Assembly: GCA_023055355.1 (NCBI GenBank)
Contig: JALJCS010000029.1
Location: 7,875,001-7,939,000 of the forward strand
DNA length: 64,000 bases
DNA from: Agelaius tricolor
Lineage: Eukaryota; Chordata; Aves; Passeriformes; Icteridae
Direction of reading: 5' to 3'
In this document: positions 1 through 11,800 of the stretch, one piece after another
Numbering within the stretch: the stretch's first letter is position 1
Layout: each line of letters starts with the position of its first letter
Made by a program: the position numbers and the translations under genes
Notes under the pieces: model-generated
Seen by the model: the letters and a program-made list of their open reading frames with translations, nothing else
Told to the model about the DNA's origin: nothing
Database searches by the model: none

Positions 1-464
1 CACACGGAGCCCAGGGCACATCCCTTTGGCACTTGGTCCCAGCTGTGTGTGGAGCTCTGTGCAGCTGTGTCAGGTCACTGCCACTGCCAGCCGTGCCCCC
101 GGGGTCACAGGGACCTCCAGGCTGCTCCCTCTTCCTGCAGGCACTTGGGTGCTGCTGTTCCCTGTCCCCTGTACCAGGGGCTGGAGTGGAACAGCCCCAG
201 CACACCACTCAGAGCCACTGTGACAGATGCAGAGCTGGGGAGTCCCAAACCTTGATCAGCCCTCCTGGCTGCCAGGCAGTGACTTTCCCTCCTCTCCTGG
301 GCATGTGGGCACTGCTCCCATCCCTGGGGTGTCCCAGAGCACCATCGGGAGAGGCCCCTTGGCCTGGGCCCACATCCAGCGCAGGAGCAGCCTGTGGGAG
401 CTGGAGGGATGGGTGTGCAGGGAGGCTGCAATCCGTGCTGAACCCTCTCTCCTTCCCCTGGCAG
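1..464 (+). other. PCSK7: PCSK7 intron (partial)
   Basis: This is intron sequence that ends in a good acceptor (cttcccctggcag, up to 464). No exon, RNA gene or repeat is seen in it. Confidence 0.8.
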
Positions 465-2894
465 ATCTGGGAGTCTGTGCCCTACCTGGCCTCGTACGTG
501 AGCCCCGTGCTGAAGGAGGGCAGGAGCATCCCCTGGCTCCCTCAGGAGCTGGAGGTGGCCTGGAATGGTAAGAACAGGTGTGCCATGGATGGAGAGCAGA
601 ACCACCCTGCCCAGTGAGAGCAGGTGTGCCATGGATGGAGAGCAGAACCACCCTGCCCAGTGAGAGCAGCTGTGCCATGGATGGAGAGCACAACCACCCT
701 GCCCAGTGAGAGCAGCTGTGCCATGGATGGAGAGCAGAGCCTGCCCTGCCGTGTGGCACAGCCGTGCAGGACCAGCCCTGGGCTGCAGGAGTCCAGGAAG
801 GGGTTAAATGCTGGGCTGCCTGGGCTTTTTCCGCTGCCCATCCCCAGGGGATCCCCTCCCCACATCCCATCCCTGCTCTGATGTGTTTGGGGAGCCAGAC
901 GGGCTCAGGAGCAGGGCTGGGCAGCGGCCAGAGCCGCTCTGCTGCCTTTGACCATTTTAGGAAATGCTGCAGCTCCCGACTTGGCCGGGCTGTGCCGAGC
1001 AGCAGCGGCTGCTCCAGGCTACCAGGGGCAGGGAGAGCTGAGCCCAGCCCTGCCCGGCCCCCAGCAGGCCTGCAGGCAGGGGACACTGCTGCCTCTGTGA
1101 CCTGCCTGTCCTGCCGTGTGCCCACGTCCCCCCTGGCAGGGGCTGGAGCACCCTCCCAGCTCTCCCCACTGCAGAGGGGCTGTGGTCAGCAGCTCTGGGG
1201 TCGTTAGCATTCCTGGAGCTGGGAACAGCTGGAGATGGGCTGGGCCAGCCTGGACACCTGGGTTCTGCTGCCAGCCCCACACAGGGCAGTGGGGAAGAGG
1301 CAGAGACCACGTGTGTGTCCCGTGAAGTGCCACCACAGCCCGGTGGGGCTGCCTGGCAGTGGGGACTCCATCCCAGCCCCACCAGCCCTGACCAAGCCCC
1401 CCTTCCCTTTCCCAGTGACCCCTGCTGACCTGCAGCTGTCTGGCATGAGGACCCTGGAGCACGTGGCTGTTACTGTCACCATAACCCACCCTCGCCGTGG
1501 CAACCTGGAGATCCGGCTGCTGTGCCCCAGCGGGATGATGTCCCTGATCGGCACCACCCGCAGCATGGACTCGTGAGCACCGAGGGCACGGGGCTGGGGC
1601 CGTGTCCTGCCCGCTGCCTCTGTGACCCCTCACGGGTTGTTTCCCCTCCCCTCTTGGCAGGGACCCCAATGGCTTCTCTGACTGGACCTTCTCCACGGTG
1701 CGCTGCTGGGGCGAGGAGGCGCAGGGCACCTACAGGCTGCTCATCAGGGACATCGGTGAGTGCTGCCCTCGGGCCACCCTCAGCACTGGTGGCAGCTCTG
1801 TGCCACGTCCCAGGAGCTGCCAGCTCATGGCCTGGTTGGCTCAGAGAGTTCCCCACTGGACCAGCCCGCTTCCTCCCCAGGCGACGACAGCCTGAGGCCT
1901 GGCACCTTGAGGCAGTGGCAGCTGACCCTGTACGGCTCCTCCTGGTCGCCAGCAGAGATGAAGGAACGGCAGAGGTAGGGCACCACGTCCCCCAGGGGTA
2001 GAACACCCCATTCCCAGCAGAGGGGGCCTGGGGGGTTCATCCCTGCCTCCCTGTGAGCAGTGGGTGGGTGGGAGCTGTGTTTGTTGCTGCCAGGTGAGGC
2101 CGGGGCTGCCCTCACACCTCACAGGGCTGCAGAACACAGCTCTGTGTGCTGAAGGAGACAGTGCAGACCCTTTGTGGGCGTTTTGGAGCCCCTCCTACCC
2201 ATGGGAGCCTCACAGGGTGTCTCTGTCCCCAGGCTGCTGGAGGAAGCCATGAGTGGGCAGTACCTGAGCAGTGACTTCTCCCTGCCCTGTCCCCCAGGGC
2301 TGGACATCCCCGAGGAGCAGCGTTACACCATCACAGCCAATACCCTCAAGGTGAGCCTGCCTGCAGGCTGAGAGCCCTGCATGCCTCAGGATGAGCTGGA
2401 AGAGCAGGACCCTGCTCTGTGCCCTCTCTGCTGGGCAGTGGGCAGGGCCCTGAGCGGGTTGAGAGCTGTGTTTTTCAAGGGGTTTCCCTCTGCAGACCCT
2501 CCTGCTCCTGGGATGCTTTGCCGTGTTCTGGACATTTTACTACATGCTGGAGGTTTGCCTGACGAGGAACGAGGTGGGGCTGGACCTGGCCTGCTCCAGC
2601 AGCTGCAGGTGGTACCAGCAGGGCAGGAAGCACCGAGCCCTGGAGAGCGACCTGGAGATGGAGTCGGTGCCACTGTACCGGGAGAAGGACGTGGACGAGG
2701 CTGAGATGGAGTGTGAGCACCTGGAGCCTGCCCAGGATGGGCAGAAGGGGTCCTGGAGCCCCACACACCCCAAACTTTCCAGCAATGGCAGAGCTGGGAG
2801 CTTCCACGAGGCAGCCCCCAGTGGAACGGGGTTCCTGGGCAGGGAGGCATCGACTGAACTCCTCGGGGAGGACAGGGAGCACCAGCCCTGCTGA
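465..2894 (+). CDS. PCSK7: PCSK7, proprotein convertase 7, C-terminal half (last six coding exons; 5' part lies left of the window)
   Basis: Exons 465-567, 1416-1572, 1661-1755, 1881-1974, 2233-2350 and 2496-2894 all have AG/GT borders and join in one frame to 321 residues ending in TGA (2892-2894). They encode the end of the subtilisin-like region ([12 protein letters not shown]), the P domain ([49 protein letters not shown]), a juxtamembrane stretch ([11 protein letters not shown]), one transmembrane helix ([19 protein letters not shown]) and a cytosolic tail of about 105 residues. Known role: a membrane-bound serine endoprotease of the trans-Golgi network and endosomes that cuts after basic residues. 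The catalytic Asp/His/Ser residues lie upstream of the window. The tail has cysteines just after the membrane helix (CSSSCRW), where palmitoylation is known in this family. Identity is very secure; the tail beyond the cysteines is poorly conserved, as expected. Confidence 0.96.
571..752 (+). repeat. 46-bp minisatellite, 4 copies, PCSK7 intron
   Basis: Four near-identical units contain TGCCATGGATGGAGAGCA followed by ccaccctgcccagtgagag. The array starts a few bases after the splice donor at 568 (gtaaga). ORFs on both strands through it are by-products of the repeat. Confidence 0.9.
753..1415 (+). other. PCSK7: PCSK7 intron, remainder
   Basis: GC-rich intron ending in ccctttcccag before the P-domain exon. 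Nothing else is seen. Confidence 0.7.
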
Positions 2895-3695
2895 CTGGGG
2901 CTGGGCTGGGGCCCTGCCTTGGTACGACCTGCCTGGGCTCGGGCAGCACAGACTCATTGCTGAGCCTCCACGGACCATTGCCACTGTGTCCTGCGGGAGG
3001 TGGTGCTGGAAGGGGCTTGGAAACACGGAGAGAGGGCTGGTACTGGAAAGGGAGATCCCCTTCCCTCCTCCTGGAAAACAAAGCAAGCCTTAAACCCTTT
3101 CCTGGTGGAGCCTGCCCTGCTGGACGCTCAGGGCGCCGTTGTGAGTGGGGTGCCATTCCCACCCAGCCCCTTCCTGCGCTGCAGCAGGGCCAAGACGTGT
3201 CCCTATGTCCCTGATTTCTGCAGAGCCAGCCTGGAAAATGCAGCAGGGCCCCAGCAGCCTCCTCTGCAGGCAGGGACCCCGCAGCACTGGCATCTCCCTG
3301 GGCTGGCAGCCGGCCCCTACCCACCAGTTATCCCAGTTTAGAAGCAGGGAGTTATTTCCCTCATCTCCAGCCAGCGCTTCTGCCTGCCCCCGTGCTCCAA
3401 CGCTGCTGATTCCTCCTCTCCTGCGGGCACAGAGCAGCTGTGGGCTGGGGGAGGCAGGAGCCAGCCTGGCTGGGGGCAGGATGGGCTGTCCCTGTGGCAC
3501 TCTGCTGGCAGGTAGGCCTGGCTTGGGCTGGGGAGGGGAGGCTGAGTTGCTCTGGCAGTGGCTCGTCTGAGCAGGGTTGGCTTCTTCACATGGCTTTGGG
3601 TTCGGTGGTTTATTTTTTTAAAGCTGGGGTTTGTTTTTTAATCAGCAAAGCCCTTTTGTGTAGCTTTCCAAATAAAGCCTGAAAAACCCTCCTCT
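2895..3695 (+). other. PCSK7: PCSK7 3' UTR with polyA signal
   Basis: This follows the PCSK7 stop. A canonical AATAAA lies at 3671-3676, so cleavage is expected near 3690-3700. A T-rich stretch (3610-3645) precedes the signal. Confidence 0.75.
3671..3676 (+). terminator. PCSK7: PCSK7 polyadenylation signal AATAAA
   Basis: The first canonical hexamer downstream of the PCSK7 stop, at the expected distance in a single terminal exon. Confidence 0.75.
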
Positions 3696-4085
3696 CCCCC
3701 GCCTTCCATCACTCTTCTGCCCTCCCAGAGCTTCCTCACTGTGGAAAAATGTGTCACAGAGCAGCTCCCAGCCCCGGGGCCAGACCCAGTGCTGGGGTGC
3801 TGCATCTGGGGGGGCTGAGAGCCCTCTGTGCCCTGGGGGAAAAGGGGCTGCTCCAGGCAGGGGGAGGCAAGGGCTGGGCCAGAGCATTGGCAGGAACAGG
3901 ATAAAAGCGGCTGTCATGGTTCAGCGGGGAGAGGGCAGAGTTTTCCAAGCCAGGTAGGGAAAATCCAAGCTTTTCCCGGGTTTGGAGGTGGCAGAAGGAG
4001 CAGCTCCCTTTTAGGGAGAAGGACTTGGTCTCTCCAGGCGCCACCAGCAGGGCGGGTGGCAGGAAAGCTCACCAGGCCACGCTCG
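3696..4085. other. Intergenic gap between convergent PCSK7 and TAGLN
   Basis: About 390 bp separate the two 3' ends. No gene, repeat or clear motif is seen. Confidence 0.6.
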
Positions 4086-4468
4086 ATGAATATAACCCTT
4101 TAATTTTGACAAAAACGAAGTACAAAACCGAGGCCAATTCTCTCTTCTCCCCGTTGCAGGGATCTCTGCGGCGGTGGCGCGGGGCTGGTGCGGGCAGGGC
4201 GGGCGGTGCTCCCGGGTCCCACCCGAGGGTTCCGGCTGGCGGCGGGGGTGCGAGGCCGGGGGCTGCGGGGGCTGCCCGGGGCTCGGCGCTGGGGGCACGG
4301 CCCCGGGCCGGGGGCTGCGGCGGGGCTCGTGCGGCCGCTGGCGATGGGGCGATGGGGCTGGCGGGCGGATGCTCCTCAATAAATACCAATGGATGGGCGG
4401 CGGCGCTGGGCCGGGGGAGCGGAGACGGCGGTCCCGGCTGGGGAGGGCTGGGGGCGGCGCGGCAGTGC
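4086..4468 (-). other. TAGLN: TAGLN 3' UTR
   Basis: On the minus strand this follows the TAGLN stop and reaches an ATTAAA signal (4104-4099). It is C-rich in the mRNA sense. The plus-strand AATAAA near 4378 is on the wrong strand for TAGLN and beyond the expected PCSK7 end. Confidence 0.7.
4099..4104 (-). terminator. TAGLN: TAGLN polyadenylation signal ATTAAA
   Basis: Reads ATTAAA on the minus strand, about 365 bp after the stop. It is the common one-base variant of the canonical hexamer. Confidence 0.65.
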
Positions 4469-5510
<1,042 letters not shown>

Positions 5511-5871
5511 GGCTGCGGTGCTGGGAGACCTGGTGGCACGACAGGGACAGTCAAGCTGTGGAGATGCTGTCTCCTCTCCAGGGACCCCGCAGACACCATG
5601 GTGTCATCTGCCTGCTGCAGTGGGGACAAGCCCTTCCAACTCTTCCCTTGCCCTTCAGCTCCATCCAGGTGTGTTTGGAGGAAAATTCACCACCATCAAA
5701 ATCTGCCCAGACAGACGGTTGGTGTCCTGGCAGAGATGCCTCATCCCCAGCTCAGACTGTGCACAGGAGCATCCTCATCCCTGTCCCTTGCCAGCCCTTG
5801 GTTGGCATGGATGTCCCTGCTGTGACCCATGCCAGGATCCAGAGGGCAGGGTGACCACATCAAGGCTGGCT

Positions 5872-6036
5872 GGCTGTGGCACAGTAGGGTGGCCATGGCA
5901 CAGCAGAGTGGCCATGGGATGGCCTTGGCACGGCAGGGTGGCCGTGGCACAGCAGGGTGGCCGTGGGATGGCCTTGGCACAGCAGGGTGGCCGTGGCACA
6001 GCAGGGTGGCCGTGGGATGGCCTTGGCACGGCAGGT
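5872..6036. repeat. Composite minisatellite in TAGLN intron 1
   Basis: Two alternating elements, ggccgtggcacagcagggt and a longer one with gggatggccttggcac, make a higher-order unit of about 49 bp repeated about three times with a degenerate 5' copy. Confidence 0.85.
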
Positions 6037-6836
6037 CCAGGAGCTGGGGAGGAGCACGGGTGAGGCGGGAGCAGCGGGAGCCGTGCCCGTGCCCTTGTAA
6101 GGACATGCTGCGGGCAGTGATGGCAGGTAGCCGGCTGCAGGCAGGCCCCAAGGGTGCCAGGGAGGATGCCAGGGAAGATGCCAGCAGGGAGAGGCTCTGG
6201 GAGTGGCAGCCAAGCCTTTGGTGGAGCTGGCATCGCTCCCTCCTGCCCAGCTCCTTGCTTGGCTGGGAGCCTCCGGGTGCCTCCAGGAGCAGTGTGGATG
6301 TCCCAGATCCACACCGGCCTCCAGTGGGCTCCTCCTGACCACGGGGCACCCCGGCTCCGGCGGGCTGGGCTGAGAGCTGGCACAGCTCAGTGCAGGAGAG
6401 GACACGACCCTGCTTGCTGCCAGCAATGCAGGGGTGCCCCCCGAGCCCCGTGATTAATGTGGTGATACCCCACGAGCCCTACGGGCAGCGCGTGCCCAGA
6501 CCCCATCATGGGCACATCCCGTGATGCTACAGATGCCCCAGCAATCCCACTCCGTGCCCTGGCCCCACCTGGCTCGGAGGGGTCACCCACGGCTCCCTCG
6601 GCCACACGGCGCTGCCTGTCCCCGGGCCCGCCAGCCCCGTCCCCATCTCCGAGCACAGGGCAGAAACGGGCACTGGGGGCTGGAGCTGCCCCTCCATCGC
6701 TGCCCTGAGCCCCGCACGGCCCCACCGCGGGGACCCGCAGCTGCCAGCCCTGACGGGAACGCGGTCCTGAGGGGAGCAGCAGGACAGAACCTCGGCAGTG
6801 ACCCCAGCCCGAGCGGGGGAGCCCGACCCTCCTCCG

Positions 6837-6992
6837 GGGAGCCTCATCCCCATCCCGGAGAGCCGCATCCCCATCCCGGGGAGCCGCATCCCCATCCCGG
6901 GGAGCCGCATCCCCATCCCGGGGAGCCGCATCCCCATCCCGGAGAGCCGCATCCCCATCCCGGGGAGCCGCATCCCCATCCCGGAGGAGCGG
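6837..6992. repeat. 21-bp minisatellite, 7 copies, TAGLN intron 1
   Basis: The core catccccatcccgg plus ggagccg recurs seven times with one- or two-base changes. Because 21 is a multiple of three, ORFs stay open through it on both strands; these are not genes. Confidence 0.9.
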
Positions 6993-7151
6993 AATCCGCG
7001 GCACCCAGGGAGCCGCAAATCGCAGTCCCGGGAGCGGTGCCTGTCCCAGGTACAGGGTCCCCATCCCGGGAGCAGCACCCCCGTGCCGGGGGCTGGCGTT
7101 CCCACCCCGGGGACCCTCCCCGCCGCCCCCCTCCCCCGCGGCAGGACTTAC

Positions 7152-7200
7152 AAGCGGCTGCGGACGGAGCGAGGGCGATGCTCGGCGAGGGACCAGCGCA
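7152..7200 (-). other. TAGLN: TAGLN non-coding exon 1 and start site (estimated)
   Basis: The donor at 7151 ends the exon. The start is estimated near 7200 from a TATA-like CCTTTTAGC (minus strand, 7235-7227) and from the CArG box about 150 bp upstream, as in mammalian SM22-alpha. The exact start is not visible. Confidence 0.5.
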
Positions 7201-7341
7201 CTGCCCCGCGGGGACCCCGACCTTGTGCTAAAAGGCGGGCGGCGGGACGGTGATGTCAGCGGGGCGCGGAGCCCGGCCCCCCCCAAACCCTCCCTCCCGG
7301 GGCGCCCGGCCCCGCAGCGCTCCGTGACTCCATCCCAGGCA

Positions 7342-7476
7342 CCATATTTGGGGAAAGACTCCGAAAAACCAGCGACGAAAGCCCGCGCTGGAGCATTCCC
7401 CGCGTGCCTCCGCCCCAGCGCGGCCGGGGCCAGGGCGGAACCGGGCCGGGGGCTGATGGAGTAAATCCTTTTATAG
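7342..7476 (-). promoter_or_regulatory. TAGLN: TAGLN smooth-muscle promoter: paired CArG boxes (SRF sites)
   Basis: The proximal box at 7351-7342 reads CCAAATATGG on the minus strand. A distal CArG-like box at 7476-7467 reads CTATAAAAGG. The 125-bp spacing and both core sequences match, to within one base, the near and far CArG boxes known to drive SM22-alpha through SRF/myocardin. The distal box differs from CC(A/T)6GG at its second base. Confidence 0.8.
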
Positions 7477-7830
7477 CCAGGCGGCAGCGCCGAGGGCTCC
7501 TGCTCTGACTTCATGGCTGGTTTTCCCGTGTGCTCACCACCGGCCGCGCAGGGTCCCCCCCGCGGGGACGCTGCGGGGGCACGGGTGACACCCACGGGGT
7601 CCGCCCGGGGCTGCCGGGACCGGCGGCGAGGCCGCGGCATCCCGCGGGCACCGCGCCTGGGCAGCCCGCACGCAGATGCCGGGATTCCCTCTGCCCGCGG
7701 GCACCAGCTGGAGCGGGTCAGGGCACAGCGGGGCACGCAGCAGAGCTGGCACCGCGCTGCGAGGATGCCCCAGCTGCCCGGGCATCCCTTACCCACCTGT
7801 GGGGCTGCCAGTCCCCTTGTGGCCCACAGG
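7477..7830. other. GC-rich DNA upstream of the TAGLN promoter
   Basis: No gene or repeat is seen. It could hold further TAGLN regulatory DNA. Confidence 0.4.
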
Positions 7831-8172
7831 CCAGGGGAGGTGGGCTGGCAACGGCGGTTTGGAGGCTGTTTTGGAATGGTCAGGTATATTGTGGATCATC
7901 AATTACAGAACAGGCTCCTCTAGGTGGGTTTGGGCACCACCAAGTCCTTAAGAGTTTTAGGCATTGGTGCTCATAGTTCTTGGGTGGATGCCTTTAGCAG
8001 GGGTAAGCATCAAGATTGAGGGCCAGGCATAGTGGGGTATCTAATCCCAGCTTGGGCCCTGGCTTTCATGGAGTCCAATTAATCATTGTTCTAAGATCTT
8101 CTTTGATGTGAAGGCCTTATTGGCATCTTGGGCTCGTGACAGCTCAGTTGCTTTTTAACCTTAGCTATTTGG
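7831..8172 (-). pseudogene. NUMT: nuclear copy of part of mitochondrial 12S rRNA
   Basis: The minus strand reads a central segment of vertebrate 12S rRNA. Hallmarks are the universal block GGGATTAGATACCCCACTAT (near 8045-8025), GATGATTAATTGGACTCCATG-type sequence before it, AAGGACTTGGTGGTGCCC, ACCCACCTAGAGGAGCCTGT, a TATACCTGACCAT stretch, then AACAGCC and CCGCCGTTGCCAGCCCACC. The order is that of the real gene over about 340 bp. It has small deletions (for example the bases between CCATTCC and AAAACAGCC) and substitutions at normally invariant sites, so it is a decayed nuclear insert and not a functional rRNA. Composition is AT-richer than the flanks. Confidence 0.93.
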
Positions 8173-8290
8173 ATAACCCCACCCTCCCCACATGCGCTCT
8201 GCAGGGCAGCATTTCCCAGCCCCTGCAGCATCTCCCCCCTCCCAAAACCCTGTGGGGAGAAGGGACCCCTGGCAGGCAGCAGAGGCACGG

Positions 8291-8883
8291 GCAAAGTGCA
8301 GACACTTTAATGCGAGTCCCTTCCCAGCAGATCCCCGCGGGGAGTGCGGCACCTCGGTGGGCAGTGATGGGGACCCACTGTGGCCACCCCTCCTGGGACA
8401 CTCCTGGAGGAGACACAAGTGGGGCCTCTCCGGCCACTGCCACCACCGTGCTGGCCCCACGCACCCCCCCTCCCACCCACTCGACTCAGGCACTGAAGAG
8501 AGACCCACACCCACGTGCTCGGGGGGCCACGGGGCTGCTGGCACGGCGCTCGCCCCAATCCCCCCTGTGCCCACGGGCACACGGACACGGAGCAGCAGCA
8601 GCAGCAGCACTTTTCCAGTGTCACTTGCCACAGAGGACGGATGCTCTGGTGGCCCCCCGGCCCCATTTTTGGCTGTGACGGGCCCAGGGATGGGCACGAA
8701 GTGCCTGGAGGGACCCGGCTGTCGGGGAGGAGGCAAACCAGGACCCCAGGGCTGTGTGGGGAGGGGGACAGAGTGGCTGGCAGGACCTGCAGCGCAGACA
8801 TCCCTCCCCAGGGGCGGGTGCCCCTCCCGGGGCTGCAGCCGGGCGTTTGGCACGGTCCCAGGGCAGCGGGTGGCTGCAGGCTC
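8291..8883 (-). other. SIDT2: SIDT2 3' UTR
   Basis: This is minus-strand sequence after the SIDT2 stop, down to an ATTAAA signal at 8311-8306. It includes a short (AGC)n run near 8591-8609. Confidence 0.7.
8306..8311 (-). terminator. SIDT2: SIDT2 polyadenylation signal ATTAAA
   Basis: Reads CATTAAAGTG on the minus strand about 575 bp beyond the stop codon. No better hexamer lies between. Confidence 0.6.
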
Positions 8884-11800
8884 CTAGAAGACGTAGATCT
8901 TGTCCCGCTGGACACAGTCCAGGTCATCGTCCAGCGTCAGCAGCACCTGTGGGGCGAGGGCAGTGAGGGGAGCGGGGCACTGGTGACCTGGGGACAGCGG
9001 CTGCCGTGCTGGTGGAACCAGCACCTACCAGGAAGGAGCCGAACATGGCGATGGAGGAGAGGAAATGCCAGATGTCATGGTCGTCAAAGAAGTCGAGCAG
9101 GATGCAGTCACGGTTGTGCTCCCGGGATTCAGCTGGTGTTTTCTGCCGGGCACAGGGCCAGCGTCACTGCTCCTGCCCATGGCCACCCTGCCCACCCCGC
9201 CACCCGTGCCACCCTCCTGCTCACCTGCCAGGTGCTGAGCCCCTGGAAGAAGAAGAAGAGGGCGAAGCCCCAGACCACGGAGGTGCTGATGATGCAGAGC
9301 AGGGGGATGAGCTTGATGCGCTCGCCACTGCGGAGCTGCGGGAGAGGCCGGGGTCACCGTGTGGGCAGGAGCTGGCAGCAGTGCCCACCCCTGCCCTGCC
9401 CTGCCCATGGGGCCCAGGGCTCAACTCCCACCTTCATGATAATGTAGAAGGCAAAGTAGAGGAGGAGGTTGCAGATGCCGATGGCCAGCAGGTAGGAAGC
9501 AAAATCATTGGGGCGGACAATGAGGCCGTAGGCAGCGCTGGGGAGGCAGGGACAGGCAATGGGGTCAGCCTGGGGGTCCCCCTGCCATGCCCACTGTCCC
9601 CAAAGCATGTCTGCAGCCCCCAGGAGATCAGGCAGCACGTAGGGACTCCGGGGTGCCACAGCTGCAGGGGGACCTGTCATGCTGGGCTCACAGCTGCCAT
9701 GAGCTGCCAGTCCCCAGCCCAGCTCCATGGAGGGATGGCAGTGCCACAGGAGAGAGGTGGGGGCAGCAGGGATGGGGAGAAGCAGGGTGGGATCTGCCAC
9801 GGGCCCAGCTCTGCACTCACAGTGACCAGTTGATGATGTTCCCCATGACCAGGAGCACCATTCGGTCCTGCAGAAGAGGAGGGGGCTGTGAGGGGCTGGG
9901 GGAAGCTGCTCTGGGGGGGCTGCCAGGGACGGTCTCTGCAGAGCCAGGGGCCCCGTGCCAGCACTCACCACGTACATGGGCCCGCTGCACTGCCGCACGC
10001 AGTCCGTGTACAGCACGTGCAGGATCCTGCGCAGGATGCCCGAGTCTGTGGGGACAGGGGAGGTGACACAGGGGGGCCACCACACTGTCCCCTCCCACCT
10101 CGCTCCCGGTGCCCCTCCTCACCCAGCTTCCAGCGCCCCATGTAGTACAGCTGGGTGCTCAGCAGCAGCGTGGCCACGATGTGGATGACGGAGAAGACGA
10201 TCCAGAAGGCCGTGTTCCCCTTCCCAAAGACCTGCAGGGCGAGCAGGGGGGCGGGCAGTGAGCCCTGGGGGCAGCCAGCCCCCCTCCCTCAGTGCCCACC
10301 ACACTCACCACGCCCACCACGGAGAAGAAGATGACGAGGGCCAGGCAGGCGTAGGCGCTGTAGGCGCTGGCGTTGATGTCCGGGTGACGCTTCTGGTAGA
10401 GCTTCAGCATGCAGAGCCCCGCAATCATGTACATGAAGGAGGTGTCTAGGGGGGCACAGTGGTGAGAGGGGTGTGGGTGGCCCTGCTGTGGGTAGAGGGG
10501 ACCAGGGGGGGCACTCACCGAACTGGAAGTTGGTGTAGTTGGGGCAGACATGGTAGCAGGCGCTGAGCAGCCCCTCCATCATGAGCGCGGTGCCCATGGC
10601 GTAGAAGAGCCCGAAGTGCTTGGGGATGCCGCACTCCTGCGGGGCAGAGGAGAGGCAGGGAGGGGAAGTGGAGGGTCCCGGGAGGCTGAGCCCCCCCAGG
10701 CAGCTGGAGCCCCCCAGGCAGCCCCGTCCCTCACCAGAGCGTGGGTGTCGTTGCGCAGCAGCGCGCGGTTGTAGTTGATCTCGCGCTGCAGGATGATCAG
10801 CAGGAAGAGCAGACCCAGCAGCACGTAGCCCAGGTTGCTGAGGATGTTGTTGAAGGCGCTGCGAGGAGCCGGTCCCAGCGTGGGTGCTGTGAACCCCCTC
10901 CCTCCCTGGGGTCCTGCTGCAGCCCAGCCCTGGGCACAGGGGACCCCCAGCACCCTCCACCAGCCCCCAGCCCACCTGAGGTTCCCCAGCGGGTGGGCGC
11001 ACAGGAAGTTGTAGTAGCAGATGTCCTGGTTGCCAGTGACATTCACCACCTGTGGGCACGAGCAGGGTGAGGGACACAGGGGGCTCCCAGGGATGTCCCC
11101 ACCATGCTGGGGAGCTCGGTTTGGGACTGCAGCCCCCAGAGCTCCCAGAGAGGAGCCCCTCCCCGCTGCCCTGGCCACACTCACCGTCTGGTAGGTGATG
11201 ACGAGCTGGATGACGGGCAGGGCGTAGAAGACAGCGATGGTGGCGATGTTCCTGGGAGAGGGTGGGGCTGTCAGGGGGGCCCTGCTGTGCACCCCAGGCT
11301 GGGACACTGCTGGGTGCCCCCCTCCCCACTGCCTCCCACTCACCAGAAATAAATCTGGTACTTCTTCCGCAGCACCCGCTTGTCCTTGCGCGCCAGGTCG
11401 GCCACGCACAGGTATTGCTGGAAGGAGAGGGGGGTCAGGGGCCTGCCTGGCCAGCAGGGGCACGCTGGGGCTGGGGGGGACACGCACCTTGGTGCGGATG
11501 ACGTTCTTGTCATAGTCGATGTCGGCCAGCGTGTCGTAGTCATCCTCCTCCACGGAGCTGAGCGAGTCCAGGCGCGGCCGACTGGCGACATTCTCCAGTG
11601 ACCGCTCCCCTGCGGCCAGGCCGGGGCCATCAGCAGGGCCCCAGGGCCATCAGCAGAGCCCCAGGGCCATCAGCAGGGCCCCAGGGCCATCAGCAGGGCC
11701 CCGGGTCCATCAGCAGGGCCCCAGGGCCATCAGCAGATCCCAGGGCCATCAGCAGGGCCCCAGGGCCATCAGCAGGGCCCCAGGGCCAGCCCGCCTTGGT

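Larger units (their letters stand above)
5511..7151 (-). other. TAGLN: TAGLN intron 1 (with the start of exon 2)
   Basis: This spans the non-coding exon 1 donor (CTTGTAAGTC, minus strand, GT at 7151-7150) and the acceptor just 5' of the ATG, either CTCCCAG ending at 5521 or CACCAG ending at 5530. It is GC-rich and carries two minisatellites, listed separately. Confidence 0.65.

Noticed and set aside
256..1125. 289-codon minus-strand ORF
   Set aside because: Antisense to PCSK7 and carried by the 46-bp repeat.
4376..4384. Plus-strand AATAAA as an alternative PCSK7 polyA site
   Set aside because: It lies inside the TAGLN 3' UTR, 700 bp beyond a good PCSK7 signal, with no sign of use.
6387..7796. 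469-codon minus-strand ORF across the TAGLN promoter and intron 1
   Set aside because: GC-rich DNA with a 21-bp repeat (multiple of three) produces long ORFs; it runs through the promoter and exon 1 and has no protein-like conservation signs.
7831..8172. Functional 12S rRNA gene
   Set aside because: Only a central segment is present, with indels and changes at invariant positions, in nuclear gene-rich DNA.
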